A stretch of DNA of 63,161 bases from an uncultured Flavobacteriales bacterium (lineage in GTDB: Bacteria; Bacteroidota; Bacteroidia; Flavobacteriales_D; Crocinitomicaceae). A model generated the notes under the pieces. That model searched no databases. It saw nothing but the letters and a program-made list of their open reading frames with translations, and had not been told where the DNA came from. The DNA lies in the NCBI GenBank assembly GCA_913054135.1, contig CAJXJK010000018.1, forward strand, positions 1 through 63,161, given 5' to 3'. Shown here one piece after another: positions 36,739-46,558 of this stretch. Every line of letters starts with the position of its first letter. Position 1 is the stretch's first letter. Position numbers and translations under genes: made by a program.

Positions 36739-39366
36739 CTATTCCTCGCCTTGAATATTTTTAGAATCTTCTTCTCGATATTTCTCAAGAGTTTGCTCAA
36801 TCTCAAGATGCTCTAATTCAATATCTTCTTCTTCATCATATAATTGAAGAAGTGGTTCAGCCAATGCTTTTCCTGAGATCTTTCTTTCCATTCCTAATAG
36901 AAGACTTGGAAGAATCATCAAGTTCGCAAACATGGCAATTAAAAGTGTTAAAGAAACCAATAACCCTAATGCTTTTGTTCCACCAAACTGAGAACCTGTG
37001 AACATTAAGAATCCAAAGAACAATACGATAGAGGTATAAATCATACTAATTCCTGTTTCTCTCAAGGCCACCAATATACATCTTCTAAGATCATGTTCAT
37101 GAAGCTTCATTTCTTGTCTAAATTTGGCTAAGAAGTGAATGGTATCATCAACTGAAATTCCGAATGCAATACTAAATACTAATAGCGTTGAAGGCTTAAT
37201 CGGAATTCCAACAAAACCCATAATACCAGCCGTAAACAATAGAGGAATGAAGTTCGGAATCAGTGAGGCAACTACCATTCTCCATGATCTAAATAATAAT
37301 GCCATTAATATTCCAATCAAGATTATTGCACATCCAAGCGAGATGAAAAGATTCGATACCAGGTATTGAGTTCCGTTTGAAGCAACGACTGAAGTTCCCG
37401 TTATAATAACGCCCCATTCATTATCATCTATTGCTGTTCTTAAACTATCGTTAAATGATTCTGAAGATTCGTAATTTGATAGTTCTGATCCATTATCTGC
37501 GCCATACATAGCTTCTAAATCAAATTGAATTCTAGGAACCTTTGTGTAAAGCTTTGTCAAGCTAGCTGATTTTTCAGCTCCTGATTGTTTTGAAATAATA
37601 TCGTACTGTTGGTCTAAGTACTCTTTGTTTGGATTAATGATCTCCTGAACCTCAGGCATCATTTTATCTACAATTGCTTTGATTTCGTATGATCCAGTAT
37701 CTCTAATTTGCATTGAGATTCTGGTCAAAGTACTAGCTGAATCTGAGTAACCTGAGAAATCTTTATTCTCTAATGAGTTTGCAACATAATCACCAATTCT
37801 ATCTTGTTTTTGAATAGACGGAATCTCAAATTTATCGGGATTGTTATCACTGTAAGCCATGGAGAGCAGCTTAATACCATCAGTTGCAGAAAGTGATTTT
37901 GAGAAGACTCCGTAAGATTTTAAATGCTCTTGTATTTCCTCTATTTCTTCAAACCTTGTGTGAAATGAATTAGGTCTTTTGGTGTCTAAGATGATGTCAA
38001 AAGGAATCGATCCGCCAAAATTCTCTTCAATGAATTTGAGGTCTGTTGTAATCGGATCATCCGTTGGTAAATCTCCAGTAATGTTTCCTGTCGCTTCAAT
38101 TCTAGATATTCCAATTCCTGCAACTGTAATTAAGATTGCGGTAACTATGTAAACCCATTTTCTTTTATAAAGACTTAAGAACTCTAATTTCTCAACTGCT
38201 AAATGCAGCCATTGTTTTTCTAGGTGCTTTAAATGTTTTGATTTCGGAATCGCCGAGTAACTTAAAATGATTGGTAGAATCGTAATCGATAATAAGAAGA
38301 CGACCAAAATATTCAATGAAGCTATAATACCAAACTCTGCTAATCTCTCTGAATTTGTAAAAATGAAAGTTGAGAATCCTAATGCTGTTGTAAGGTTTGT
38401 AAGAAATGTTGCATTCCCAATTTTCCTAATTACTCTTGAAAGTGCCTTGGCCTTATTTCCGTGCTCAATGATCTCTTGATGAAATTTATTGATCAAGAAA
38501 ATACAGTTGGGTATGCTAATTACGATTATCAATGGCGGTATCAATACCATCAAAATAGATAGTTGAAAGTTGAAGGCTCCAATTGATCCTAGTGACCAAA
38601 TCACACCAACAAATACAACAACATTACAAATCAAAACAATCTTGAGAGATCTAAAAAAGATAAAGAGGAGGAGGGATGTCATTCCAATCGACAGTCCGAT
38701 AAACAATCCTAGCTCATTTTTAAGTTTGGCTCCTACTGCTACACGAATGTGCGGCATACCCGACACTCTAACATCTCCTAATTGTGCAACATATTCATCA
38801 GCCACTGCTTCAACATCAAAGAGAACATTGGCTTTCTTGATATCGGCCATTATGTCTTCATTAACAAAGGCCATCATTAAAGAGGCATTGGTTTCTTTAT
38901 TGAATAATAAACCGTCGTAGAAAGGATTCCCCCGCACTATTTGCTCTATGCTATCAACCTCAGCTTGGGTAGTTGGTTCGCTCTTAGCTACTTTATCAAA
39001 CTCGAATTGCTTTAGTTCCGAATTCTTGACAACTTGATAAATGTGAGCTTCAGATATTACAGAATCTATGGCATCAAATTCAGAAATTTTTTCTCCAACC
39101 TCATACCAGGCTTGAAAGTTTTCAAGCTTATAAAGATCATCACACTGAATAGAAAAAATAAGAAGTGATTCACTTCCACCAAAAGAGCTTTTTAAAAGCT
39201 CGTAATCTTGTTTCGGCTTAGAATCCTTCGGAAGCATGGTTCCGTAGGTATTGTCGACCTTAATATTGGTCAAGCCAAAATACCCGAAAAAAACAGATAT
39301 CCCCAATATCAAGCCCAAGATGAGCAAGCGATTCCGAAGAATGAATTGAGAGAGTTTAAACCACAT
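36739..39366 (-). CDS. RND-superfamily (MMPL/HAE3-type) exporter
   Basis: An 875-residue inner-membrane transporter with two repeats of one helix, one periplasmic domain and five helices. TM1 is near 13-32, the first helix bundle about 215-400, the second repeat starts near 405, and its bundle is about 665-835. The helix-4-like segment PSTLLVFSIAFGISVDDTIH is the signature of sterol-sensing/MMPL-type RND pumps, with the paired Asp for proton coupling. The C-terminal 45 residues are cytoplasmic and very acidic. HAE3 members move hydrophobic lipids. Substrate unknown, but the M23 gene upstream and prenyl synthase downstream suggest envelope lipid traffic. Confidence 0.9.
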   Translation of the reverse strand: MWFKLSQFILRNRLLILGLILGISVFFGYFGLTNIKVDNTYGTMLPKDSKPKQDYELLKSSFGGSESLLIFSIQCDDLYKLENFQAWYEVGEKISEFDAIDSVISEAHIYQVVKNSELKQFEFDKVAKSEPTTQAEVDSIEQIVRGNPFYDGLLFNKETNASLMMAFVNEDIMADIKKANVLFDVEAVADEYVAQLGDVRVSGMPHIRVAVGAKLKNELGLFIGLSIGMTSLLLFIFFRSLKIVLICNVVVFVGVIWSLGSIGAFNFQLSILMVLIPPLIIVISIPNCIFLINKFHQEIIEHGNKAKALSRVIRKIGNATFLTNLTTALGFSTFIFTNSERLAEFGIIASLNILVVFLLSITILPIILSYSAIPKSKHLKHLEKQWLHLAVEKLEFLSLYKRKWVYIVTAILITVAGIGISRIEATGNITGDLPTDDPITTDLKFIEENFGGSIPFDIILDTKRPNSFHTRFEEIEEIQEHLKSYGVFSKSLSATDGIKLLSMAYSDNNPDKFEIPSIQKQDRIGDYVANSLENKDFSGYSDSASTLTRISMQIRDTGSYEIKAIVDKMMPEVQEIINPNKEYLDQQYDIISKQSGAEKSASLTKLYTKVPRIQFDLEAMYGADNGSELSNYESSESFNDSLRTAIDDNEWGVIITGTSVVASNGTQYLVSNLFISLGCAIILIGILMALLFRSWRMVVASLIPNFIPLLFTAGIMGFVGIPIKPSTLLVFSIAFGISVDDTIHFLAKFRQEMKLHEHDLRRCILVALRETGISMIYTSIVLFFGFLMFTGSQFGGTKALGLLVSLTLLIAMFANLMILPSLLLGMERKISGKALAEPLLQLYDEEEDIELEHLEIEQTLEKYREEDSKNIQGEE

Positions 39367-39464
39367 TAAAAATTACAATACAAATTAAGAGTTCAAAAGT
39401 AACTATTCGATTTCTAAATACTGGGGAAATACGAATAATTGTGCCAAAAAAAAGAAGTTGAAAA

Positions 39465-40313
39465 CTATTTAGAAAAATTGATGTATTCTTGAGGATTTAA
39501 TGGAGCTCCTTCTTTCCATAACTCAAAATGAAGATGAGGACCGTCAGTGTGCTCGCCAGAATTTCCCACAATTGCAATTGGATCACCTGTTTGCACCTTT
39601 TCTCCAACATTTCTCAAGAGCGAAGAACAGTGTTTGTAAACTGAAAGATATTCGTTCTTATGTTGAATAATAATAATGTCTCCTCCTTTTGAAGTCCAAG
39701 ATGAGAATACCACAGTTCCTTCTAAACAACTTTTAATCGGTTCTGATTCTGCAGTTACAACATCAATTCCGTAATGCTTCTTTTTAGGTTTGTATGATTG
39801 CGAAATTGTTCCTTTAACAGGTGCATGGAAAAAGTCGTAATGTATTTCAGGCAGGGGTTTGTCGGCGTTTTCAATTTTATATCTGAGCAAAGAGTCTTCT
39901 TTAGATTTATCAAAGTTCCCTTGATAGTTATCAAAAGTAGTGTCATCCGGATTTAGCTTTAAACTATCATCAAAAGGCTCATCATTCAAGATTTTTTTCA
40001 AATCTTCTAGGTAAAGCTGTGTTGATCTAGTTTTGTCTTTCAGAGAATCAATGGCATTACTGTTTTCATTTACCTGACTTATAGAAACAGAAGAAGCTTC
40101 AGTGACAAATAAATTTTCCAGAGGAGTGAATTTGACAAGCAAGAAAAAGATGAAAAGAATGACGATTGTGTAGGTCGCCAATAAGGTCCACAAATTCAAT
40201 GAAGATAAAGTAAACCCCCATTTTTCATCATAGGTTGCATCATCCGTAAAGCTCAGTTTATGCTTTTTACGATTCCTGCTCCAAAACGCTTTCCACTTAC
40301 TCTCTTCTTTCAT
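39465..40313 (-). CDS. M23-family (LytM-type) membrane-anchored metallopeptidase
   Basis: 282 residues with a basic cytoplasmic start, one helix (about 42-61), a periplasmic linker with a coiled-coil-like stretch (75-110), and a LytM/M23 domain (about 160-282). Zinc ligands look complete: His180 and Asp184 in HYGID, and His262 in HLHFELW, with His260 beside it. It should therefore be an active peptidoglycan endopeptidase, unlike the degenerate LytM activators. It is first of four minus-strand genes (M23, exporter, prenyl synthase, lipoprotein), with a 98-bp gap before the exporter. Confidence 0.92.
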   Translation of the reverse strand: MKEESKWKAFWSRNRKKHKLSFTDDATYDEKWGFTLSSLNLWTLLATYTIVILFIFFLLVKFTPLENLFVTEASSVSISQVNENSNAIDSLKDKTRSTQLYLEDLKKILNDEPFDDSLKLNPDDTTFDNYQGNFDKSKEDSLLRYKIENADKPLPEIHYDFFHAPVKGTISQSYKPKKKHYGIDVVTAESEPIKSCLEGTVVFSSWTSKGGDIIIIQHKNEYLSVYKHCSSLLRNVGEKVQTGDPIAIVGNSGEHTDGPHLHFELWKEGAPLNPQEYINFSK

Positions 40314-40462
40314 CTTTTCTTCTCAGAAAATTATACATTTTAATACTCCTAAAATCGATTTAAATAGATGAATCGACTATTTGGCTCGTTTATTGTTCCT
40401 TTTTAGACAACTTATTGAAGCCAGAAACGTTCTTATATAAGAGGTTATTAAGATTAAATAGG

Positions 40463-40471
40463 TTAACTTTA
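40463..40471 (+). promoter_or_regulatory. TTAACTTTA box before a T9SS cargo gene
   Basis: TTAACTTTA ends 39 bp before the ATG at 40511 and is identical to the box before the cargo gene at 16303. It is close to the TAnnTTTG -7 consensus. No -33 is evident. Confidence 0.35.
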
Positions 40472-40510
40472 ATAATTCGGCCAACCCCAAAAATAAGCTT
40501 TTAATAGCAA

Positions 40511-42925
40511 ATGTTGAAATTAGTTAAAATAGCAATAGCATCTTCAGCCCTTTTAATAGGGGGATTATCGCATGCTCAATTAACTACTTCAACTGCCCAA
40601 ACACCAACTCAATTAGTTGAAGATGTTTTGGTTGGAAACGGAGTCGCCGTATCAAATGTTTCATATACAGGACACGCCGAAGCGGTTGGGTCATTTAACG
40701 GTTCAAGTACCAATTTAGGATTAAATAGTGGAATTGTTTTGACTACAGGTACTGTTTTAAATTCTGGTGGACTCTTAGGAGGAGCTCAAGGGCCACATGG
40801 TCCAAACGACGAAAGTAGTGCAGGAGTTGATAATAACGAGCCTGGTTATGCAGCTTTAACAACATTGGCAGGTGCCGACACTTACAATGCTGCGATTTTA
40901 GAGTTTGATTTTGTTCCTCAATCAGATACAGTGAGCTTTAGATATGTATTTGGATCTGAAGAGTATCCTGAATATGTTGATGGTGGATTTAATGATGCCT
41001 TCGCATTCTTTATTAGCGGACCTGGATTTGGTGGTACTTACAATATGGCAACTATACCAGGAGGTGGAGGAGTTGTATCAATTGATAACATTAATAATGG
41101 TTCTGCTAATACAGGACCTTGTCAAAATTGCAGTTACTATGTGAATAACGGAACTGGAAATACTTCACCAAATAACAACAGTGACTTTTACATTCAATAT
41201 GATGGATTTACTCAAGTAATGGAGGCTATTGCCGAAGTTCAATGTGGGGAAACTTATCACTTAGTAATTTCAATTGCTGATGCCGGTGATGGAGCTTATG
41301 ATTCAGGAATCTTCTTAGAAGCAAATAGTTTGGCTAGTTTCGCCCCAATTGAAATGAATGCCTCTTTAGCTTTAAATGGATTCGGAGACGGAATGACTAT
41401 GGCTGAAGGATGTGAAACGGCTACCGTTACTATTTCAAGACCCGCTTCTGTTGCTGCAGATGCACAAACGATCCCAGTTATTTTGGGAGGTACAGCAACT
41501 GAAGGTATTGATTACGACAATATTCCAAACACAATTAATTTTGCAGCTGGTCAAACCGAAGTAACATTTTCTTTTGATGTTTATTCAGATGGTTTAGCTG
41601 AGGGAACGGAGACACTGTTAATCCAACTTGATCAACCTGACCCTTGTGGAAACTCAAATTATATAACTCTACCATTATTTATTGAAGATGTAGAAGAAAT
41701 ACAAGCCGCCGTTAATAGTATAACATTGAATTGTCCTGGTGAAGAAGCTATTCTTAAAGTAGTCGTAAGTGGTGGATTACCCGATTACACTTATGCTTGG
41801 GGTATTGGAGGAACGGACGATAACATTACAGTTAATCCAACTGTAACTACAACTTATGATGTCACTGTGAATGATGCTTGTTTAGGAGTGCCATTAACTG
41901 TGTCCGGAACAGTAACAGTTCCAACTTACCCGCCTCTAATTATGGTGACTTCTCCTGATGTTTCAGTCTTATGTCCGAACACACCTCAAACACTTGTTGC
42001 TGAGGCTGCAGGAGGTGATGGCGGATATGTTTATACTTGGTCCACAAGTGGTTCAACCCTGGGCTCTGGACCTTCATTAGACGTTTCTCCAATGGTAACA
42101 ACCACTTATACTGTAACAGTTTCTGATGGTTGTGGTGTAGAGATTTCTCAAGATATTACTGTCACAGTTGAGGCATCTGTTCTCGAATTAGAAATGTCAC
42201 CCGACCAGCTCATCTGCCCAGGAGATTCTGCTGAGATTTTCGCAGTTGCTACTGAAGGATTAGGAGACTATACTTATTTATGGTCGCACTCAGGTGAGAC
42301 AACTTCAAATGTTACGGTTTCTCCAGATAACACAACTCAATACATGGTGTCGGTTCAAGATGCTTGTCAAACATATAGCATAGAAGGGACCACAGCAGTC
42401 GAGGTGGTTCGACCAAATGCAAACTTTGAAATTTTGACTGAAAACCCAATGGAGAATTTATTAGTATCATTCCAAAATACAACCTCTGGTGGAGTTGATT
42501 GGGATTGGGATTTCGGTAATGATGATTACTCAGTTGATCATTCTCCAAATACAACTTACAATCCACACGGATGGTATAACGTAACATTAATTGCTTACAA
42601 TGAAATTGGATGTACTGATACGGTCACAAAACCAATTTACATCAAACCTGAGTTTTATTTTTATGCTCCTAATGCGTTCACACCAGACGGTAACAGACAG
42701 AATTCAACCTACGGAGTTTCGGTTATAGGGGCAACTGATTTTGAGTTCATGATTTTTAATCGTTGGGGAGATTTAATTTACCAAACTACTGATCAATACT
42801 TTAAGTGGGATGGTAATTATAAAGACTTCTTAATTCCTGACGGAGTTATGGTTTATAAAGCTAAAATCGTAGATAGAGAAGGAAATATTCACGATTATAC
42901 TGGGCATATTACTATTCTAAGGTAA
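40511..42925 (+). CDS. Choice-of-anchor-L adhesin with type B (gliding-associated) sorting domain
   Basis: 804-residue surface protein. Signal peptide 1-22 (ending LSHAQ); choice-of-anchor-L domain (about 30-290) with LEFDFVPQSDTVSFRYVFGS and SEEYPEYVDGGFNDAFAFFI; a Calx-beta-like region (about 300-395); three Ig/SprB-like repeats (about 400-630) each with W/YxW and TTTYxVTVxD; a PKD domain (about 636-710, DWDWDFGNDD); and a gliding-motility-associated type B CTD (about 715-804) with YAPNAFTPDGN and MIFNRWGDLIYQT. It should be secreted by T9SS and held at or released from the surface. Calcium binding by the acidic loops is plausible. It ends 33 bp before the next gene, which has its own -7 box. 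Confidence 0.9.
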   Translation: MLKLVKIAIASSALLIGGLSHAQLTTSTAQTPTQLVEDVLVGNGVAVSNVSYTGHAEAVGSFNGSSTNLGLNSGIVLTTGTVLNSGGLLGGAQGPHGPNDESSAGVDNNEPGYAALTTLAGADTYNAAILEFDFVPQSDTVSFRYVFGSEEYPEYVDGGFNDAFAFFISGPGFGGTYNMATIPGGGGVVSIDNINNGSANTGPCQNCSYYVNNGTGNTSPNNNSDFYIQYDGFTQVMEAIAEVQCGETYHLVISIADAGDGAYDSGIFLEANSLASFAPIEMNASLALNGFGDGMTMAEGCETATVTISRPASVAADAQTIPVILGGTATEGIDYDNIPNTINFAAGQTEVTFSFDVYSDGLAEGTETLLIQLDQPDPCGNSNYITLPLFIEDVEEIQAAVNSITLNCPGEEAILKVVVSGGLPDYTYAWGIGGTDDNITVNPTVTTTYDVTVNDACLGVPLTVSGTVTVPTYPPLIMVTSPDVSVLCPNTPQTLVAEAAGGDGGYVYTWSTSGSTLGSGPSLDVSPMVTTTYTVTVSDGCGVEISQDITVTVEASVLELEMSPDQLICPGDSAEIFAVATEGLGDYTYLWSHSGETTSNVTVSPDNTTQYMVSVQDACQTYSIEGTTAVEVVRPNANFEILTENPMENLLVSFQNTTSGGVDWDWDFGNDDYSVDHSPNTTYNPHGWYNVTLIAYNEIGCTDTVTKPIYIKPEFYFYAPNAFTPDGNRQNSTYGVSVIGATDFEFMIFNRWGDLIYQTTDQYFKWDGNYKDFLIPDGVMVYKAKIVDREGNIHDYTGHITILR

Positions 42926-42931
42926 ATAAAG

Positions 42932-42939
42932 TACATTTG
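42932..42939 (+). promoter_or_regulatory. -7 box of the GH3-like/beta-lactamase-like gene
   Basis: TACATTTG matches TAnnTTTG exactly and ends 19 bp before the ATG at 42959. No -33 TTTG stands at the usual spacing, so independent transcription is only suggested. Confidence 0.45.
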
Positions 42940-42958
42940 ACTTCAAAGATGTAATCGA

Positions 42959-45601
42959 ATGTCATCCAGAATTTTAATCATTTTATCAATCACCTTATTT
43001 GCAGCTTTTCAGTCTTGCAAATCTGATCCTATTGATGAAATTGATGAAGATGTGGTAGTTGAGAATAACGCTTGGACAGATTCCATTTTTGGTAATCTCT
43101 CTGATAAAGAAGAATACTTTCAGCATCTAATCATTGAGGTGCCTTCATCATACCAGCAAAATATTGATAGTTTAAGTATTTGGGTATTTGAGAATCAGCC
43201 CGGAGCTTTGAGTTTAACTAGCTGGAATCCGGATAGTATTTCATTACTAAAAAATGCTTGTGACACCTTAGCGATAATTCAGCCCATTTTTTATTCTAAT
43301 GCCTTTGAACTGCTCAATCTCCCTGAGTATAATTATTGGGAAGAAGAGAGTAAAAATAGGGAGTTTCAATTCTTGCGAGTTTTTCAAAAAGGACATTTTG
43401 GTTTAGTAGATTTTGCCCAAAGTATCTCTCTTACCGAATCAAATCTTAGTTGGATGGATTCTGTAAGACATCACATGGGAATTGAAATAATTCCAAAAAC
43501 GTTCAATGATCAAAATGCCGTTGATGAAATAGATGCCTTTATTAACTTCATTAAAGCTTCAAATAATTCCACATTATTAAATATCACTCAATTTGATTCT
43601 GTTGATCTAAATAATTACAGAGAAATATCAGATTATGAAGGCTTATTTATTGTTCGAACCAAAGAGTCTAATTTGAATGCGCAATTGAACGGTGGTGCCG
43701 ATTATCTCTTTAAGCCAATTGATAAAAATGACTCTTATTCTTCTTGGGATGTTAATCAGGCTTCTGATTTGTATCAAAAAAGTACAGAGAGAATACTAAA
43801 TCATAAGAGCAAAATCTTGGAGATGAAAAGGAAACAACATCTCGAGTCAGAGATTAAATTCACCCAGTTGAATTTAGCGCACAACTCCATTTCATTGCTT
43901 AAAGATGAAAGTAACTTGATTCCCTTGACATCTAAGTTCGTCATCTATTCAAATCAAAAATTCAGAATTAATCAAAAAGTTAGAAAAGAGAACAAAGTGA
44001 GTACGCAGTTGATTGATATGTCTTTGAAGAAACTAAAAGGAGTTTCCCAATCACAAATAGGAGTTTATCTTTTGACTGATTCAACAACTGATGAGACGCT
44101 TGACTATTTAAATGGACTCAAAGCGTCTAACAAAAAGTTGATTTGTTTCTCGAATCCTGCGCATTATGATAAACTAAAGAAAACGGCGAACTTGATGTTT
44201 GTCCCGCTCTACGATAATTTTAGCGCTCAAATTTTTTGTCAGCAATTAACTGCAAGAATTGATATTTCGGGGTCCTTATATAAAGAAGGAGATATCGTTG
44301 AAGGTGAAAATGTTGATGCCAATAGACTCGCTAGATGTGTTCCTGAATTCGTGGGATATGATAAGGATACCCTTTCGCAAATTAACTGGATAGTTAGCAA
44401 TGCTATGAATGGCAGAGCTTTTCCTGGTTGCCAAGTATTACTGGCAAAGAATGGCTGTATAATTTATGACAGACAGTATGGTCATCATTCTTACAAAAGG
44501 CAAAAAGTCGTAACAGATGAATCAATGTACGATCTAGCATCTTTGACAAAAGTGGTGGCTACAACAATGGTAGGAATGAAATTATATGAGGCGAATGCCT
44601 ACAATCTTAAAGATTCTCTAGGTGATTATTTGCCTGATTCGTTAAAAGACCATATTCCTTACCCAAGTACTATCAGAAACATCACTTTTGAAGAATTATT
44701 CATTCACAAATCAGGAATGCCTGCTGGTTTTCCGATTATTAAATACATGCAATATACTTCTGAAGATGTTGGCCGTTTAGATAAGTATTATTGCGACAGG
44801 CCAGACTCTAACTTCAATATTGAGGTTGCCGAGAATTTCTATTTAGAAAAAGAATATGGCGACTCAATGTGGTTAAAGTTGAATCAAATTTGGTTGAACA
44901 AAGCGAAGCCTTATAAGTACAGTGATGTTAATATGAATACACTTTACATGATGTTCAAGAGTATTGTTCAAAGCAGGCCAAGAGATTTCGGATTTACACA
45001 AACTCAAAAAGAGCTGAAAGAAAAAGATTTGTTTGTAGAGTATTTATATGAATCATACTACAAGCCACTAGGTATGGAGAGAACAATGTATCAGCCTAGA
45101 AATAAGTATAACGTAAACAGTATTGTGCCAACCGAAGATGAAAGCTATTGGCGTAAACAGCTACTTCAAGGACATGTTCATGATCCAAATGCAGCCTTAA
45201 TGGGAGGTATTGGTGGTAATGCTGGTATGTTCTCAACCACTAATGACTTGGCCAAATTGTGCCAAATGATGTTGAACAAAGGATATTATCACGAGCAAAG
45301 ATATTTGAAGGCTGAAACCGTTACTAAGTTTACATCTGCCCAAGAAGGTTCGCATAGAGGATTAGGCTTTAATAAAAGATCCATCTCAACTACCGGTTTC
45401 GGAATGTCCGATTCTTCTTCTATAATGACCTATGGCCATACTGGTTTCACGGGTACATGTTTTTGGATAGACCCTGATGAAGATTTGGTTTACATATTTC
45501 TATCTAACCGTGTGCACCCTAAAGTAAACAACAGGATATATCAATATGGAGTGAGAAAGCGAATTCATAATGCCGCCTACTCTTCAAGAATGAACTATTA
45601 A
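42959..45601 (+). CDS. Lipoprotein with degenerate GH3 region and beta-lactamase-type serine hydrolase
   Basis: 880 residues, lipoprotein signal with Cys20. The C-terminal hydrolase (about 475-875) is of the class C beta-lactamase/DD-peptidase fold: nucleophile in SLTK (528-531), YSD in YKYSDVNMNT near 652, and an HTG box in YGHTGFTG. The N-terminal 450 residues follow the course of a GH3 beta-N-acetylhexosaminidase (WTDSIFGNLSDKEEYFQHLI at the start; LAHNSISLLKDESNLIPL at the inter-domain join), but the conserved KHFPGHG-type catalytic segment is missing and the domain is shortened. GH3-beta-lactamase fusions are known in Bacteroidota; here the glycosidase part looks dead. Probably acts on wall fragments. 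Its stop abuts that of the convergent SDR gene. Confidence 0.85.
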   Translation: MSSRILIILSITLFAAFQSCKSDPIDEIDEDVVVENNAWTDSIFGNLSDKEEYFQHLIIEVPSSYQQNIDSLSIWVFENQPGALSLTSWNPDSISLLKNACDTLAIIQPIFYSNAFELLNLPEYNYWEEESKNREFQFLRVFQKGHFGLVDFAQSISLTESNLSWMDSVRHHMGIEIIPKTFNDQNAVDEIDAFINFIKASNNSTLLNITQFDSVDLNNYREISDYEGLFIVRTKESNLNAQLNGGADYLFKPIDKNDSYSSWDVNQASDLYQKSTERILNHKSKILEMKRKQHLESEIKFTQLNLAHNSISLLKDESNLIPLTSKFVIYSNQKFRINQKVRKENKVSTQLIDMSLKKLKGVSQSQIGVYLLTDSTTDETLDYLNGLKASNKKLICFSNPAHYDKLKKTANLMFVPLYDNFSAQIFCQQLTARIDISGSLYKEGDIVEGENVDANRLARCVPEFVGYDKDTLSQINWIVSNAMNGRAFPGCQVLLAKNGCIIYDRQYGHHSYKRQKVVTDESMYDLASLTKVVATTMVGMKLYEANAYNLKDSLGDYLPDSLKDHIPYPSTIRNITFEELFIHKSGMPAGFPIIKYMQYTSEDVGRLDKYYCDRPDSNFNIEVAENFYLEKEYGDSMWLKLNQIWLNKAKPYKYSDVNMNTLYMMFKSIVQSRPRDFGFTQTQKELKEKDLFVEYLYESYYKPLGMERTMYQPRNKYNVNSIVPTEDESYWRKQLLQGHVHDPNAALMGGIGGNAGMFSTTNDLAKLCQMMLNKGYYHEQRYLKAETVTKFTSAQEGSHRGLGFNKRSISTTGFGMSDSSSIMTYGHTGFTGTCFWIDPDEDLVYIFLSNRVHPKVNNRIYQYGVRKRIHNAAYSSRMNY

Positions 45602-46387
45602 TTATAGACTTTTAGTTCTACCGCCGTCAACAGGTATATTGATTCCATTAATATAGCTCGCAGCAGGTGATGCCAAGAAAGCAACAGCATTAGCAACTTC
45701 TTCAGGCTGAGCAATTCTTTTCATAGGTGAAGCATTACTCATATCATCCAAAATATCGTCATAAGATCTCCCAGTTTTGGCAGATTTATTCTCGATAATT
45801 GATTTTAATCGCACTGTGTTCGTAGCTCCTGGTAAAACATTATTGACAGTGATGTTAAATTCACCAAGCTCATTGGCTAAAGTTTTACTCCAATTTGCTA
45901 CAGCACCTCTAATTGTATTTGAAACCCCAAGATTTGGTAATGGCTGTTTCACAGATGTTGAGATAATATTGATTATTCTGCCATAACCAGCCTCCTTCAT
46001 TTTGTCTTTCACGGCCTGAGCAAGAATGTGATTGCAAATTAAGTGCATGTTAAAAGCAATTCTGAATTCATCAATCCCAGCTTCGTTAGCAGGTCCACCA
46101 GCAGGTCCACCAGTATTATTGATAAGAATGTGAACTTGTTTTTCCGGTAAAAAAGCGGCAAGCTTTTCTTTCAATTCATCAGCCTTTGAAAAGTCAGCTA
46201 CTAAATAAGAGTGTTTTTGATTTTCAGAAACTGATAATTCAGAAACAACTTTTTTCAGTTTCTCTTCATTACGTGCAACTAGAATAATCTCTGCTCCCAT
46301 TTGAGCTAATTCTAGCGCTACTGCCTTTCCTATTCCTTGGGTGCTTCCGCAAACCAAGGCAACTTTATGTGATAAATCTAAATTCAT
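45602..46387 (-). CDS. SDR-family oxidoreductase lacking the YxxxK pair
   Basis: 261-residue short-chain dehydrogenase/reductase with a Rossmann fold. Cofactor loop GSTQGIG is at 14-20, NNTGG near 92-96, and the C-terminal [16 protein letters not shown] is as in FabG-like enzymes. Where the catalytic YxxxK should be, the sequence reads [15 protein letters not shown], so Tyr and Lys are replaced by Asn and Arg-containing positions; a sub-group of FabG-like SDRs shares this pattern. Activity is therefore uncertain. The ATG at 46387 suits the family; seven extra residues to 46408 do not. Convergent with the hydrolase gene, the stops touching with no gap. Confidence 0.9.
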   Translation of the reverse strand: MNLDLSHKVALVCGSTQGIGKAVALELAQMGAEIILVARNEEKLKKVVSELSVSENQKHSYLVADFSKADELKEKLAAFLPEKQVHILINNTGGPAGGPANEAGIDEFRIAFNMHLICNHILAQAVKDKMKEAGYGRIINIISTSVKQPLPNLGVSNTIRGAVANWSKTLANELGEFNITVNNVLPGATNTVRLKSIIENKSAKTGRSYDDILDDMSNASPMKRIAQPEEVANAVAFLASPAASYINGINIPVDGGRTKSL

Positions 46388-46558
46388 TGTGCTTTTATTG
46401 TTTCTCAAATGTAAGGATAGTTTGATTTCGAAAGCTCACTTGAGCATAATTTTCTAAACGTCATTTTAATATTCATGTTAAGGAAAAAACAATCTATTGC
46501 AAAATGCGACATAATAGTTTACCTTCATCCCTGAATTTGAACCTTTTAATATCCTGAA

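Noticed and set aside
42926-42958. Terminator between the anchor-L adhesin and the GH3-like gene
   Set aside because: No inverted repeat or T-run occurs in the 33-bp gap; only a -7 box is seen.
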